Assembly: GCA_001898035.1 (NCBI GenBank) | Contig: MKRX01000006.1 | Span: forward strand, 60,399-124,398 | DNA from: Armatimonadetes bacterium 55-13 | GTDB lineage: Bacteria > Armatimonadota > Fimbriimonadia > Fimbriimonadales > Fimbriimonadaceae | DNA: 64,000 nucleotides | Direction of reading: 5' to 3' | Shown here: positions 34,842-43,253 of the stretch, piece after piece | Layout: each line of letters begins with the position of its first letter | Numbering within the stretch: the first letter of the stretch is position 1 | Notes under the pieces: generated by a model | What the model was told of the DNA's origin: nothing | Seen by the model: only the letters and a program-made list of their open reading frames with translations | The model's database searches: none | Position numbers and translations under genes: made by a program

Positions 34842-35849
34842 TTGAACCACGAAGCAGTTGAACGGGCCGAGGTCTCGATTTCTGATCAAATCGATTGTCG
34901 CGTTGCCCAAGCGACTGCCCGAGAGTTCGCCAAAAGGCTGGGCTTCCCGCCCAGAGAAATTGAAGAGATCGCCCTCGTCACTTCGGAATTGGCGGCAAAC
35001 CTGGTTCGTCATGCCGGTTCAGGCGCCCTCACCCTCATAGAACTTAGGGACCAAGATCCCATCGGCATTCAAATCGAATCTCAAGATCGGGGTCCCGGCA
35101 TTGCCGATGTTGAGCAATCCCTCACTGATGGCTTTTCGACTCGTGGCGGTTTGGGACTAGGTCTCGGATCGGTCAACCGTCTCATGGACGAACTGGAGAT
35201 CAACTCCACCCCCGGACTCGGCACCCGAATTGCCTGCCGAAGATGGAAGCGTCCAGCAAAGAGCCTCTTCCAAGCTCGATGGGACGTCGGCGTGGCAACC
35301 CGCTCCCGACGAGACGCTCCCGCCAATGGAGACGCCTACATCGTCAAAGAATGGAACGAAAGCCTTCTCGTGGGCGTGATTGACGGATTGGGCCACGGCG
35401 AACCCGCGCAAAAAGCCGCCATCGCGGCTCAGCGCTACGTCATTGACCATTTCGACCGCCCCCTCGAATCCATCTGCGAAGGTGTAAACCGCGCCTGCCG
35501 TGCAACCCGAGGGGTCGTCATGGCCCTCGCTCGATTCACCACCCCTTCCGAACTTGAATTCGTCAACCACGGCAATATCGAAATGCGCGCCTGGTCCGGC
35601 GACGAGCGACGACACTTCATCGCACGTCGCGGCATCTTTGGCGCGGAACCTCAAGAAGTGAAAGTCCAACGCCATGACTGGCATGCGGGATGGATCCTCG
35701 CCCTCCACTCAGACGGCGTAGATCCCCGGTGGACCTGGGAGAACGTTTCCGACCTCCACACCACCCTCGCCCAACCCCTCGCAACCCACCTCCTTCGTCG
35801 ATTCGACAAAGATGAGGACGACGCCACCGTGGTGGTGGTGAAAACCTAA
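34842..35849 (+). CDS. Fused RsbT-like ATPase and RsbX/SpoIIE-type phosphatase
   Basis: A 335-residue two-domain protein with a TTG start. Residues 1-130 are a GHKL domain with N-box TSELAANLVRHAG, G1 DRGPGIAD and G2 GLGLGLGSVNRLMDE. Residues about 150-335 are a PP2C/SpoIIE-like phosphatase with DAPANGDAY, GVIDGLGHGEPA, and HSDGVDPRW. RsbX resets the stressosome by removing phosphate from RsbS and RsbR. Here a kinase-type and a phosphatase-type module share one chain, so it could set both on and off rates. It follows rsbT by one base. Confidence 0.88.
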   Translation: MNHEAVERAEVSISDQIDCRVAQATAREFAKRLGFPPREIEEIALVTSELAANLVRHAGSGALTLIELRDQDPIGIQIESQDRGPGIADVEQSLTDGFSTRGGLGLGLGSVNRLMDELEINSTPGLGTRIACRRWKRPAKSLFQARWDVGVATRSRRDAPANGDAYIVKEWNESLLVGVIDGLGHGEPAQKAAIAAQRYVIDHFDRPLESICEGVNRACRATRGVVMALARFTTPSELEFVNHGNIEMRAWSGDERRHFIARRGIFGAEPQEVKVQRHDWHAGWILALHSDGVDPRWTWENVSDLHTTLAQPLATHLLRRFDKDEDDATVVVVKT

Positions 35850-35850
35850 A

Positions 35851-36789
35851 ATGACAAGCCCATTTCGAGAGAACGGCAAGTCCGACTCGCACGCAACCAT
35901 CCTTCTCCTGCAAGCCGAGCTTGCCGCCACGAATCAGGAAGTCATGCTCCTCACGCTAGAGTTGGAGCAAAGAGTGGCCGAGCGCACAGCACAGTTGTCA
36001 AAAGCAAACCGATCGCTAGAGCGTGAAGTCAAAGAGCGACGCCAGGCGGAAGATGCCGTTATCAAGCTCAACCATGAATTAGAAAGACGCGCCGCCGAAC
36101 TTCAAGCCGCCAACCGCGATCTCGAATCGTTCACCTACTCCGTGTCTCACGACCTCCGCGGCCCCCTCCGCCACATCGGTGGCTACGCCCAGATGCTCAG
36201 GGAAAGCTTCGACGAAAACGATCCGGGCGGTGTCGAGGAGTGCCGCCAAGCAATCCTCAATCAGGCCAAAAAGATGACCCAACTCATTGATGACCTGCTT
36301 CAATTCTCTCGCACTGGCCGCGCCCAAATGGTCTTCACCACTCTAGACCTCAACCCCGTAGTGGAATCCATCATCGCCGACTTCCGCCCCGAAACGGAAT
36401 CTCGCGAAATTGAATGGCAGATATCCTCCCTCCCCCCCGTCTACGGAGACGCCAATCTTATCCGCCTTGCCCTCACGAATCTCCTTTCGAACGCCATCAA
36501 ATACACCCGGAGAGAGTCCCCTGCCCAAATTGAAATCGGCTCAACAACCAATGGCGACCACATCGAGATCTACGTGAAAGACAACGGCGTCGGATTCAAC
36601 ATGAAATATGCAGACAAGCTCTTCGGCGTCTTCGAACGTCTCCACGGAGAGCGAGAATTCGAAGGCACCGGCATCGGCCTCGCCAACGTCCGCCAAATCA
36701 TCGAACGCCACGGCGGCCAGGTGTGGGCAGAATCCGAAGAAGGAGCCGGAGCCACCTTCCACCTAACCCTCCCCACACCCCCATCCTAA
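35851..36789 (+). CDS. Soluble histidine kinase at the end of the stressosome operon
   Basis: A 312-residue kinase with no membrane helix and no recognisable sensor domain. Residues 15-95 form a long coiled coil (LELEQRVAERTAQLSKANRSLEREVKE). HisKA follows with SVSHDLRGPLRHIG (His100), then the ATPase with NLLSNAIKYTRR, DNGVGFNMKY, FGVFERLH and GTGIGLANVRQII. It begins one base after the previous gene. Lacking its own sensor, it may take its input from the stressosome. No response regulator is in the window, so the output is unknown. Confidence 0.9.
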   Translation: MTSPFRENGKSDSHATILLLQAELAATNQEVMLLTLELEQRVAERTAQLSKANRSLEREVKERRQAEDAVIKLNHELERRAAELQAANRDLESFTYSVSHDLRGPLRHIGGYAQMLRESFDENDPGGVEECRQAILNQAKKMTQLIDDLLQFSRTGRAQMVFTTLDLNPVVESIIADFRPETESREIEWQISSLPPVYGDANLIRLALTNLLSNAIKYTRRESPAQIEIGSTTNGDHIEIYVKDNGVGFNMKYADKLFGVFERLHGEREFEGTGIGLANVRQIIERHGGQVWAESEEGAGATFHLTLPTPPS

Positions 36790-36807
36790 CAACCTCAACG
36801 CCTAAGC

Positions 36808-36881
36808 CCCTCGTCCCTTGTCCCTTGTCCCTTGTCCCTTGTCCCTGCTGCGTAGCAGCGCAGTCCCTGCCGCGAAGCGGC
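36808..36881. repeat. CCCTTGT array with two GC hairpins
   Basis: Tandem CCCTYGT heptamers (36808-36846) are followed by GCTGC-GTA-GCAGC (36847-36859) and GCCGC-GAA-GCGGC (36869-36881). Each hairpin is introduced by GTCCCTGC, as if the hairpin unit had itself been duplicated. It fills the gap between the histidine kinase and the convergent phospholipase gene and may act as a bidirectional terminator. Confidence 0.8.
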
Positions 36882-36896
36882 GCCGCCGCCCCACGG

Positions 36897-39296
36897 TTAC
36901 CCCATCGCTGGGTCCGTGATTCCCCACTTCCCGGTCTCCAGACGACCGGCATACTGGTAAGCCAGACTCCCGCAAACCACTTTAAAGTCGTACCAACCCT
37001 TGCCCGGCTTTACATCCAGAGACACGACCGCGGTCTTGCCGCCAGGAACCTTCACCGTCTTGGGTTTCGCCCCATAAGACTCGTCCCGAATCTCGACGAT
37101 CAATTCTCCTGATCCGCCGTTCGCCAGCGAAAACTCGATCTTGTCGCCCTTAGCCATCGCGGTGACCACCAAGGCCGGATCTGAACCAGCCCCTTGGAAT
37201 CGCCGCATAAACCCGTTCGGCCCATCGATCCGCACGTCATAAGCGCCCCCAACCGCAAAGGAATCCTCCACCGAGTTCCCCGCCGAGACCGCATACGCCC
37301 GCGCGATCATCTTGTCCCCATAAGAGTAAACGTTGAATCCCGAGCCCTGAGACTTCGCGCCAAATCGATCCTTCAGGGCCGACATCTTCACGATCAACTC
37401 GCCGCCCTTCCGGACCGCGTTCGCCTCAAGCTGATAAGGCAGCGGACAAGACGGCTTCGTCCCCGGCTCCTGGGCGACACCTACGTCAACCATGCCCATC
37501 TCAGCTTCCGAGATGGGTTTAGTCCCCTCCATGGGCTTCATGAACCGAGCTTTATGTATCCCAATAATCGTCTCGTCGCGATCTAAGGGCTTCGGCAGAT
37601 CATACTTCTCGCCATTGTAGGGTCGGAAGATCGAGGTCATATCGCCACAAACCGCCCTTCTCCAGGCGCTGATATTCGTTTCCTTGACCTTCTTACCCTT
37701 GCCCCCGAGCCAAGTCTCAACCAGTTGAATAACGGAGGTGTGATCGAACACCTGAGAATTCACGCAACCGCCTCGACTCCAAGGTGAGGCCACCACCATC
37801 GGGCAACGGAAGCCGAGTCCAATCGAACTATCGCGATTGTGGTTATTAGAGACGTCCACGGCCGTATCGATATCCGGCGAAGTCTTACCTGTCTCCGGCC
37901 GTCCCGGATGCGGAGCCACAAACGGTGGCACATGGTCAAAGTAGCCATCGTTCTCGTCGTAACAGAGAATAAAGATCGTCTTCTTCCAAACCTCGGGGTT
38001 CTTGGTAAGAATGTTCATGACCTCGGACAGATACCAAGCGCCAAACCAGGCCGAGCCCGGGTGATCGGAAAAAGTCTCGGGGGCGATGATCCAAGACACC
38101 GAGGGAAGCTGCCCCGTATCCACATCCTTTCGGAATCGGTGCAGCACATCACCCTTCGGAACCTTCACCGTTCGCTCCGTATCTCCATCTTGATAAGTCA
38201 AGGTTTCAAGGGATCGAAAATCGGCATCCCCTTCGTTCGTGGTGAATGCCTTCTCGTGAAGAGCTTTTGCCCGAGCCGGCAGAGCCGCCCAGGTTTGATC
38301 GTTGTAGACCCTCTGCTCATCTTTCGCGTCCTGAAGGTTCTTCTTTGCCTCGTCCAGTTCCTTCTTGAGCTTCGCCTTGGCCTCGTCGGAAAGACCTGCG
38401 TCCGCAAGCCCCTTCTCTTTCTCCGCGATCGTGACCGGAAGGCTCTGAATCATCTTCGCCACAAAGGCTCGCCGGCTCTTCGAGAAGCGAACGGAATGTT
38501 GACTCATCCACTCCAACGGGTTGTCCGTAAAGTTCGCCAACCACGCATCCTCCTCCCCGGAAAGGCCTGAATACAAGCTGATCTCATTCTGATAGACCCG
38601 CCAGGAAACGCCCGCGTCTTCCAAACGCTCTGGAAACGTCGGCCATGCCGCTTCCGAATCGTAGTCCGTATCGCCGTTCTGTACACGAGCCGCATCGCTC
38701 GCGTCCTTGCGAATCGTTCCCGACCACAAAAACAGTCGATTTGGCGTCGTACCCGTCAGCGAGGAGCAGAAGGCATGATCGCACACCGTGAAAGCATCGG
38801 CGAGAGAGTAGTAGAACGGCAGATCCTTGCGGGAGTAGTAGCCCATCGTGAAGGGCAAATCCTTTCGAGCCTTTGCAATCAGCCACTTGTCATAAAGTCC
38901 ACCGTTGCGAGCATCCACCTGGTCGGGCCACGAGTGAGGCAATCCACCAATCCACGTGACGTTGGACCCCTTCATGTCCAACCGAAACGGCGAGTAAGTC
39001 CGCCCCTGCGCATCCGTCTGGAACCAAACCTTATGTCCGTTCGGCTGCACATGCGCACGCTTATCCCGAAATCCCCGAACGCCTTTGAGAGAACCAAAGG
39101 AGTGATCGAAGGATCGGTTCTCCTGCATCAAAATGACGATATGCTCGGCATCCATAAACGTCGTCCCATGCTCAGGATCGATGCTAAACGCCCGGGCGAT
39201 CGCCTCCGGTACTGTGCCCCATAGCACCGTGGAACCGGCCAGCGCCGCCGCATTCCTCAAAAATTCACGTCGGGATTGCTCCATAACTTCCTTCAT
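36897..39296 (-). CDS. Tat-exported phospholipase C (bacterial PLC/acid phosphatase family)
   Basis: About 799 residues. The Tat signal is SRREFLRNAAALAG. The catalytic domain has MQENRSFDHSFGSLKGVRGF (metal/nucleophile region), CSSLTGTTPNRLFLWSG, YDENDGYFDHVPPF and DHTSVIQLVETWLG. Two C-terminal beta domains of the DUF756 type begin near residue 610. A charged helical insertion of about 70 residues (KEKGLADAGLSDEAKAKLKK) lies inside the catalytic domain; related insertions occur in some Bacteroidetes enzymes. It hydrolyses choline phospholipids or sphingomyelin outside the cytoplasm. ATG codons at 39296 and 39284 are both possible starts. Confidence 0.9.
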   Translation of the reverse strand: MKEVMEQSRREFLRNAAALAGSTVLWGTVPEAIARAFSIDPEHGTTFMDAEHIVILMQENRSFDHSFGSLKGVRGFRDKRAHVQPNGHKVWFQTDAQGRTYSPFRLDMKGSNVTWIGGLPHSWPDQVDARNGGLYDKWLIAKARKDLPFTMGYYSRKDLPFYYSLADAFTVCDHAFCSSLTGTTPNRLFLWSGTIRKDASDAARVQNGDTDYDSEAAWPTFPERLEDAGVSWRVYQNEISLYSGLSGEEDAWLANFTDNPLEWMSQHSVRFSKSRRAFVAKMIQSLPVTIAEKEKGLADAGLSDEAKAKLKKELDEAKKNLQDAKDEQRVYNDQTWAALPARAKALHEKAFTTNEGDADFRSLETLTYQDGDTERTVKVPKGDVLHRFRKDVDTGQLPSVSWIIAPETFSDHPGSAWFGAWYLSEVMNILTKNPEVWKKTIFILCYDENDGYFDHVPPFVAPHPGRPETGKTSPDIDTAVDVSNNHNRDSSIGLGFRCPMVVASPWSRGGCVNSQVFDHTSVIQLVETWLGGKGKKVKETNISAWRRAVCGDMTSIFRPYNGEKYDLPKPLDRDETIIGIHKARFMKPMEGTKPISEAEMGMVDVGVAQEPGTKPSCPLPYQLEANAVRKGGELIVKMSALKDRFGAKSQGSGFNVYSYGDKMIARAYAVSAGNSVEDSFAVGGAYDVRIDGPNGFMRRFQGAGSDPALVVTAMAKGDKIEFSLANGGSGELIVEIRDESYGAKPKTVKVPGGKTAVVSLDVKPGKGWYDFKVVCGSLAYQYAGRLETGKWGITDPAMG

Positions 39297-39395
39297 ACCC
39301 AAGGCTCAAGGGTGAGAAACCGCGAACTCTAAAACGATTAAGAATCCTTAAATCTTCCCAATGAGAACTCTCAACCAAAACCAGACTTCCAAAAA

Positions 39396-39425
39396 CAAAA
39401 AGCCCCGCGTCATACGACACGAGAC
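39396..39425 (-). terminator. Terminator downstream of the tRNA genes
   Basis: On the minus strand a 10-bp stem (39416-39425 with 39402-39411, including three G-T pairs) closes a four-base loop and is followed by a run of T. It lies about 30 bp past the degenerate tRNA. Confidence 0.65.
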
Positions 39426-39456
39426 CTTCTCAAGAATATTGATGAGCGAACAGAGT

Positions 39457-39532
39457 TGGCGAGCCCAGCTAGATTCGAACTAGCGACCTTCCCGACTTAT
39501 CGGAACGCTCTAACCAACTGAGCCAATGACGG
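39457..39532 (-). pseudogene. Degenerate tRNA-Ile copy
   Basis: Read on the minus strand, the D arm (GCTCAGTTGGTTAGAGC) and the whole T arm (GCTAGTTCGAATCTAGC) are identical to the intact tRNA-Ile nearby, and an encoded CCA is present. The 5' acceptor strand CCGTCAT cannot pair with the 3' strand TGGGCTC. The anticodon loop is one base short if a five-pair stem is formed. The GATAAG core of tRNA-Ile is still visible. It looks like a duplicated, decayed tRNA-Ile, though a functional non-canonical role cannot be excluded. Confidence 0.75.
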
Positions 39533-39623
39533 TAAGAATCGTAATGCGCTCGTAAGCCAGAAGAAGAAACTGCGCCCACGAATGGCGTTGAGCCGGTGTT
39601 GAGCCCGTGGAACACGGAAAGCT

Positions 39624-39700
<77 letters not shown>

Positions 39701-39749
39701 GAAGCAGCGAAAATGATACCCGCTCTAGAACATTCTCGCAACACCGGTC

Positions 39750-40433
39750 CTATTTCTTCAGATGGGGCCGGATAGAAAGCTTATAAATCAGCAACGGCAA
39801 GCCGTCCCCGTACGCCATCACGATCCTCGGCAACGCCTCTATCGGGTCCCCAGGACGCACAGCCCGCTTTCCCAATGCCATCCCCACCGAATACCCTGCT
39901 TCCCGCACTGCCCGCCTACTATCCCCGTTCAAACTCCCGTACGGATAGCAAAACGATCCCGGCTGAAATCCTTGAGCAGCGAGCGCCTCACGACACCGCA
40001 CCAATTCTGCCAACTGGTCCTCGAAGGACATCAGGCCCAACCGAGGATGCGTCGCCGTATGATTCCCAATTTCATGCCCCGCGTCTTCCGCCTCTTTTAA
40101 CCGCTCCCAAGTCGCCAGAGGGCGCGCAAGCTCGTCTTCCCAAAGGCTCGTTTCCCCCACCCGGTCGGAAACCGCATAAATCGTCATCGGTAGGCCATGT
40201 CGATCAAACACCGGTTGTCCATTTTCGAGCGTCGAGACAAACCCGTCGTCAAAAGTGAAGCAAACTGTCCTCCCCGTCACCCCTCCCGCCAAATCCCTGC
40301 CACGCGCAAACGCATAGCGACGACGCAAGAAGAATCGGACATGAGAATCCAACCGGCGAGGATGAACGTTCAACCGACGACCTTCTTTTTCTTCCGTTCC
40401 CACTTTGTGATAACAAAGGACAATCAACGCCAT
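39750..40433 (-). CDS. Polysaccharide deacetylase (NodB-type)
   Basis: A 227-residue carbohydrate esterase family 4-type protein. Metal and catalytic motifs are FTFDDGFVS (Asp-Asp), EIGNHTATHPRL (the two His) and FCYPYG. There is no signal peptide, which suggests action on intracellular precursors or a non-classical location. Substrates in the family are chitin, peptidoglycan or polysaccharide N-acetyl groups. The nagA gene, 3 kb away, deals with related sugars, but no direct link is shown. Confidence 0.9.
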   Translation of the reverse strand: MALIVLCYHKVGTEEKEGRRLNVHPRRLDSHVRFFLRRRYAFARGRDLAGGVTGRTVCFTFDDGFVSTLENGQPVFDRHGLPMTIYAVSDRVGETSLWEDELARPLATWERLKEAEDAGHEIGNHTATHPRLGLMSFEDQLAELVRCREALAAQGFQPGSFCYPYGSLNGDSRRAVREAGYSVGMALGKRAVRPGDPIEALPRIVMAYGDGLPLLIYKLSIRPHLKK

Positions 40434-40580
40434 ATTTTTGCCAAAAACCTACTCTTTTCGCCATTCGCGTGACTGTTAACAAGTTTCGCGCGTCCGAAGT
40501 ATGGCGAAGCGACGATAGACAAGATTGCCTATACGTCGCTAAAATGCTTTTGACACGAGCCATCGCGGCTTTCCTGGAGT

Positions 40581-42212
40581 ATGCGAAATATGCGAATCAT
40601 GCGGACACTTTCCGTCGGTCTAGCCGCTATGGCGTTCTCGGCGTTCGTTCATGCGGACTTCGACGGACCGGCGCCACTTGCTTGGCGGTGGATACAACCC
40701 ACAAGCAGTTCCCCGCTCGGCAAACCGGTCGTTCAAGAAGGAGTGGTCTACGTGGCCGTCGGTCAGCGAATGTACGCGCTCGATAAAGAGACCGGCAACC
40801 AAAAGTGGAAGTTTCCGTTGGTTGATCCCATCGAAGGCAATTTCAAATCCACCGTGCTTTTGGTAGATGGTCTGGCCATTGCCGCCGCCGATAACAAAAC
40901 CCTTTATGCGGTAGATGCTAAGACCGGTGAGTCCAAATGGACATACATTGCGCCCGCCCCTATCTATCGCGAACCAACCATCACCGGCAAGCAAATCACC
41001 TTCGGCATGACGGACAACACCATCACGTCGATCAAGATCGCTGATGGCCAGCCTGCCTGGAACGCACCAATCAAGGTGTACGATGGCTTCCTCGGTCGCG
41101 TCGCTTCCTACCGAGACGATTTCCTCTACTTCACCAATGCCTATGACATGGTGAGTCTCAAGACCACCACCCTCAAGGCTAATTGGACGAAGCGCTTCAC
41201 CGCCCTCAGTCCTGACGTGGAGCCGGTCGTGGCCGGAGATACCGTTTACGTGAACTCAAGCACGTACGTCATCGGCCTTAACGCCCCCGGCGGTCGCAAA
41301 GTCTTTGAAGCCAACAGCAATGACCGGCTCGCTTTCGCTCCCGCGTCAAACGGAGAAGCGATCGCCGCCGTCACAGCCGATGGAAAGGTCTACTTGTTCA
41401 AGAACAATGGACTCCCCGTCGTTCGCAAAGAGATCGACCTCGGCTCCCAAGCCGCCGCTTCGCCTGCGCCCGCCGGTAACTTCTTTGCGATCCCGACTCG
41501 AAACGGCGCCATCAACCTGGTAAACGCCCGCACCGGCGATATCGTGTGGAGCTACCTGATCCGACCCATTGGCGACGTTTCGTCCAGCAGCAGCAGTCAA
41601 TCCGGTCCTGGCGGTGGTCGCGGTCAAGGTCCCGGCGGAGCGGGTGGAATTGGCGGTGGCCAATCAAACACTCCAACGACGAAGGTTCTCGCCGTTCCTG
41701 CCGCGGGTCCCGCTGTTGTAGATGGCAATACGCTGATGATCCTCGGACTGGATGGCAGCCTCCTCGCCTTCGATAAGCAACTGGGCGTGGATCTCACCCC
41801 TCCCAGCGTTGAGCAACTCTGGCCAAGCGCTGGTGACGTCATCTCGGGTCAGCCGCCCCTTGAGTTCATCTTCCGAATCGAAGATGAAGCTTCCGGCATC
41901 GACAACAAGACCCTCAAGATCGATATCGACGGCCAAGAAATGGACTACGAATTCGGAAGAGACGGCATCGCCGTCGTCCGTATCTCAAGCCTGAGCAAGA
42001 AGAACAAGCCCCTTTCGAACGGCCGCAAGACCGTCACCGTCACCGTCGCCGACTGGCTCGGTAACGTCAATAAGGCAACTTTCCAGGTCGTGATCGACAA
42101 CTCCCTTCGCCCCCTCGTCCGCCCCACCGGAAATGACAATAACAATAACGGTGGTCGAGGCGGCCCCGGTGGCGGTCGAGGTGGATTCGGCGGAGGCGGC
42201 GACGGCCGTTAA
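40581..42212 (+). CDS. Exported PQQ-like beta-propeller protein with Gly-rich tail
   Basis: A 543-residue protein with a signal peptide (LSVGLAAMAFSAFVHA). It has PQQ-type propeller repeats: VYVAVGQRMYALDKETGNQKWKF, LYAVDAKTGESKWTY and NLVNARTGDIVWSYL. A glycine/glutamine linker (about residues 335-360) precedes a further blade. An Ig-like segment with DEASGIDNKTLKIDIDG follows, and the end is an Asn/Gly/Arg low-complexity tail. Such proteins are often scaffold or binding proteins; no alcohol-dehydrogenase active site is seen, so enzymatic use of PQQ is unlikely. dprA begins in the base after its stop. Confidence 0.85.
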   Translation: MRNMRIMRTLSVGLAAMAFSAFVHADFDGPAPLAWRWIQPTSSSPLGKPVVQEGVVYVAVGQRMYALDKETGNQKWKFPLVDPIEGNFKSTVLLVDGLAIAAADNKTLYAVDAKTGESKWTYIAPAPIYREPTITGKQITFGMTDNTITSIKIADGQPAWNAPIKVYDGFLGRVASYRDDFLYFTNAYDMVSLKTTTLKANWTKRFTALSPDVEPVVAGDTVYVNSSTYVIGLNAPGGRKVFEANSNDRLAFAPASNGEAIAAVTADGKVYLFKNNGLPVVRKEIDLGSQAAASPAPAGNFFAIPTRNGAINLVNARTGDIVWSYLIRPIGDVSSSSSSQSGPGGGRGQGPGGAGGIGGGQSNTPTTKVLAVPAAGPAVVDGNTLMILGLDGSLLAFDKQLGVDLTPPSVEQLWPSAGDVISGQPPLEFIFRIEDEASGIDNKTLKIDIDGQEMDYEFGRDGIAVVRISSLSKKNKPLSNGRKTVTVTVADWLGNVNKATFQVVIDNSLRPLVRPTGNDNNNNGGRGGPGGGRGGFGGGGDGR

Positions 42213-43253
42213 ATGACGCCGCAGTTCTGGCAGGCGGTTCTCACCGCCGAACTCGCGCCAGGAAAGGGTCGAGCTCTCATCAAAGAGCTCGGCCCTCTTC
42301 ACGAATCGGCCCTTCCTAAACTTCTAAGCCATCCTCTCCTCAGCCGCGCCGAAAGAGGACGCCTCGCCAGTTTGGACATGAATCCGCTGGAATCCGCCTT
42401 GCGCCAGGGCGCGCGGCCGGTCGAGTTCTCCGAATATCCGGAACCCCTACGCGCTTGGCCAGATAACCCTATCGCCCTCTTCGCTTGGGGAGATTGGCAT
42501 GCTACCCACGCACCAACCGTCGGTATCGTGGGAACCCGCAATGCGACGAACTATGGCAAAGCCGTTGCGGCAAAGTTCGCAGAAGCTCTCGCCCGGGCCG
42601 GGGTCTCCGTCGTCAGTGGCGGCGCACTCGGCATAGACGCCGCCGCTCACAAGGCCGTCGTAGCGGCAAAAGGAAAAACGGTCGCCGTCCTCGCTGGAGG
42701 AGTCGACCGGGTCTATCCGTCCGTCCACGCCGGACTCTTTCAGCAGATTCGAACCGGACACGGCTGCCTGGTCAGCCAATTCGCCTGTGGGACCAAGCCA
42801 GACTATTACCGATTTCTCATCCGCAACCAGCTCATCGCCGCCCTCAGTAAAATCATTCTCGTGATCGAAGCTCCTGAGAAGTCCGGCGCGCTTTCCACTG
42901 CCCACCGCGCCAATGAACTGGGACGAGAAGTCTTCGTGGTTCCCGCAAATATTGACAATCCCAACTTCCGAGGTTCCCATGCCCTCATCCGGGACGGCGC
43001 CCCCCTCGTCGATCACCCTGACCAACTCCTCGAAGCGCTCGGCATCGAACCCCAAGAATCCATCCCAGACCTGCCCCCCCTCTCGGAAATCGGAACACAA
43101 TTGATGGAAGTGTTATCCGCCGAACCTCTTGCTCCGGATTTCATCCAGGAACGAACCGGATTGCCCATCGGTGAGATCATGAGTGAACTCACCATGCTTG
43201 AAATGGACGGTTACGTAACCCAGTCCAGCGGCGGATTTGCCCGAAAGCTATGA
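42213..43253 (+). CDS. dprA: DNA-processing protein DprA
   Basis: A 346-residue protein. The Rossmann-like core has VGIVGTRNATNYG, VVSGGALGIDAAAHKAV, TVAVLAGGVDRVYP, FLIRNQLIAALS and IVIEA-like ILVIEAPEKSGALSTA. The C-terminal winged-helix (about 280-346) ends the protein. DprA loads RecA on incoming single strands during natural transformation. It starts immediately after the PQQ-like gene and overlaps nagA by ATGA. Confidence 0.95.
   Translation: MTPQFWQAVLTAELAPGKGRALIKELGPLHESALPKLLSHPLLSRAERGRLASLDMNPLESALRQGARPVEFSEYPEPLRAWPDNPIALFAWGDWHATHAPTVGIVGTRNATNYGKAVAAKFAEALARAGVSVVSGGALGIDAAAHKAVVAAKGKTVAVLAGGVDRVYPSVHAGLFQQIRTGHGCLVSQFACGTKPDYYRFLIRNQLIAALSKIILVIEAPEKSGALSTAHRANELGREVFVVPANIDNPNFRGSHALIRDGAPLVDHPDQLLEALGIEPQESIPDLPPLSEIGTQLMEVLSAEPLAPDFIQERTGLPIGEIMSELTMLEMDGYVTQSSGGFARKL

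Noticed and set aside
36897..39296. Helical insertion in phospholipase C as a novel domain
   Set aside because: Similar charged helical insertions are known in related Bacteroidetes enzymes, so it is not evidence of something new.
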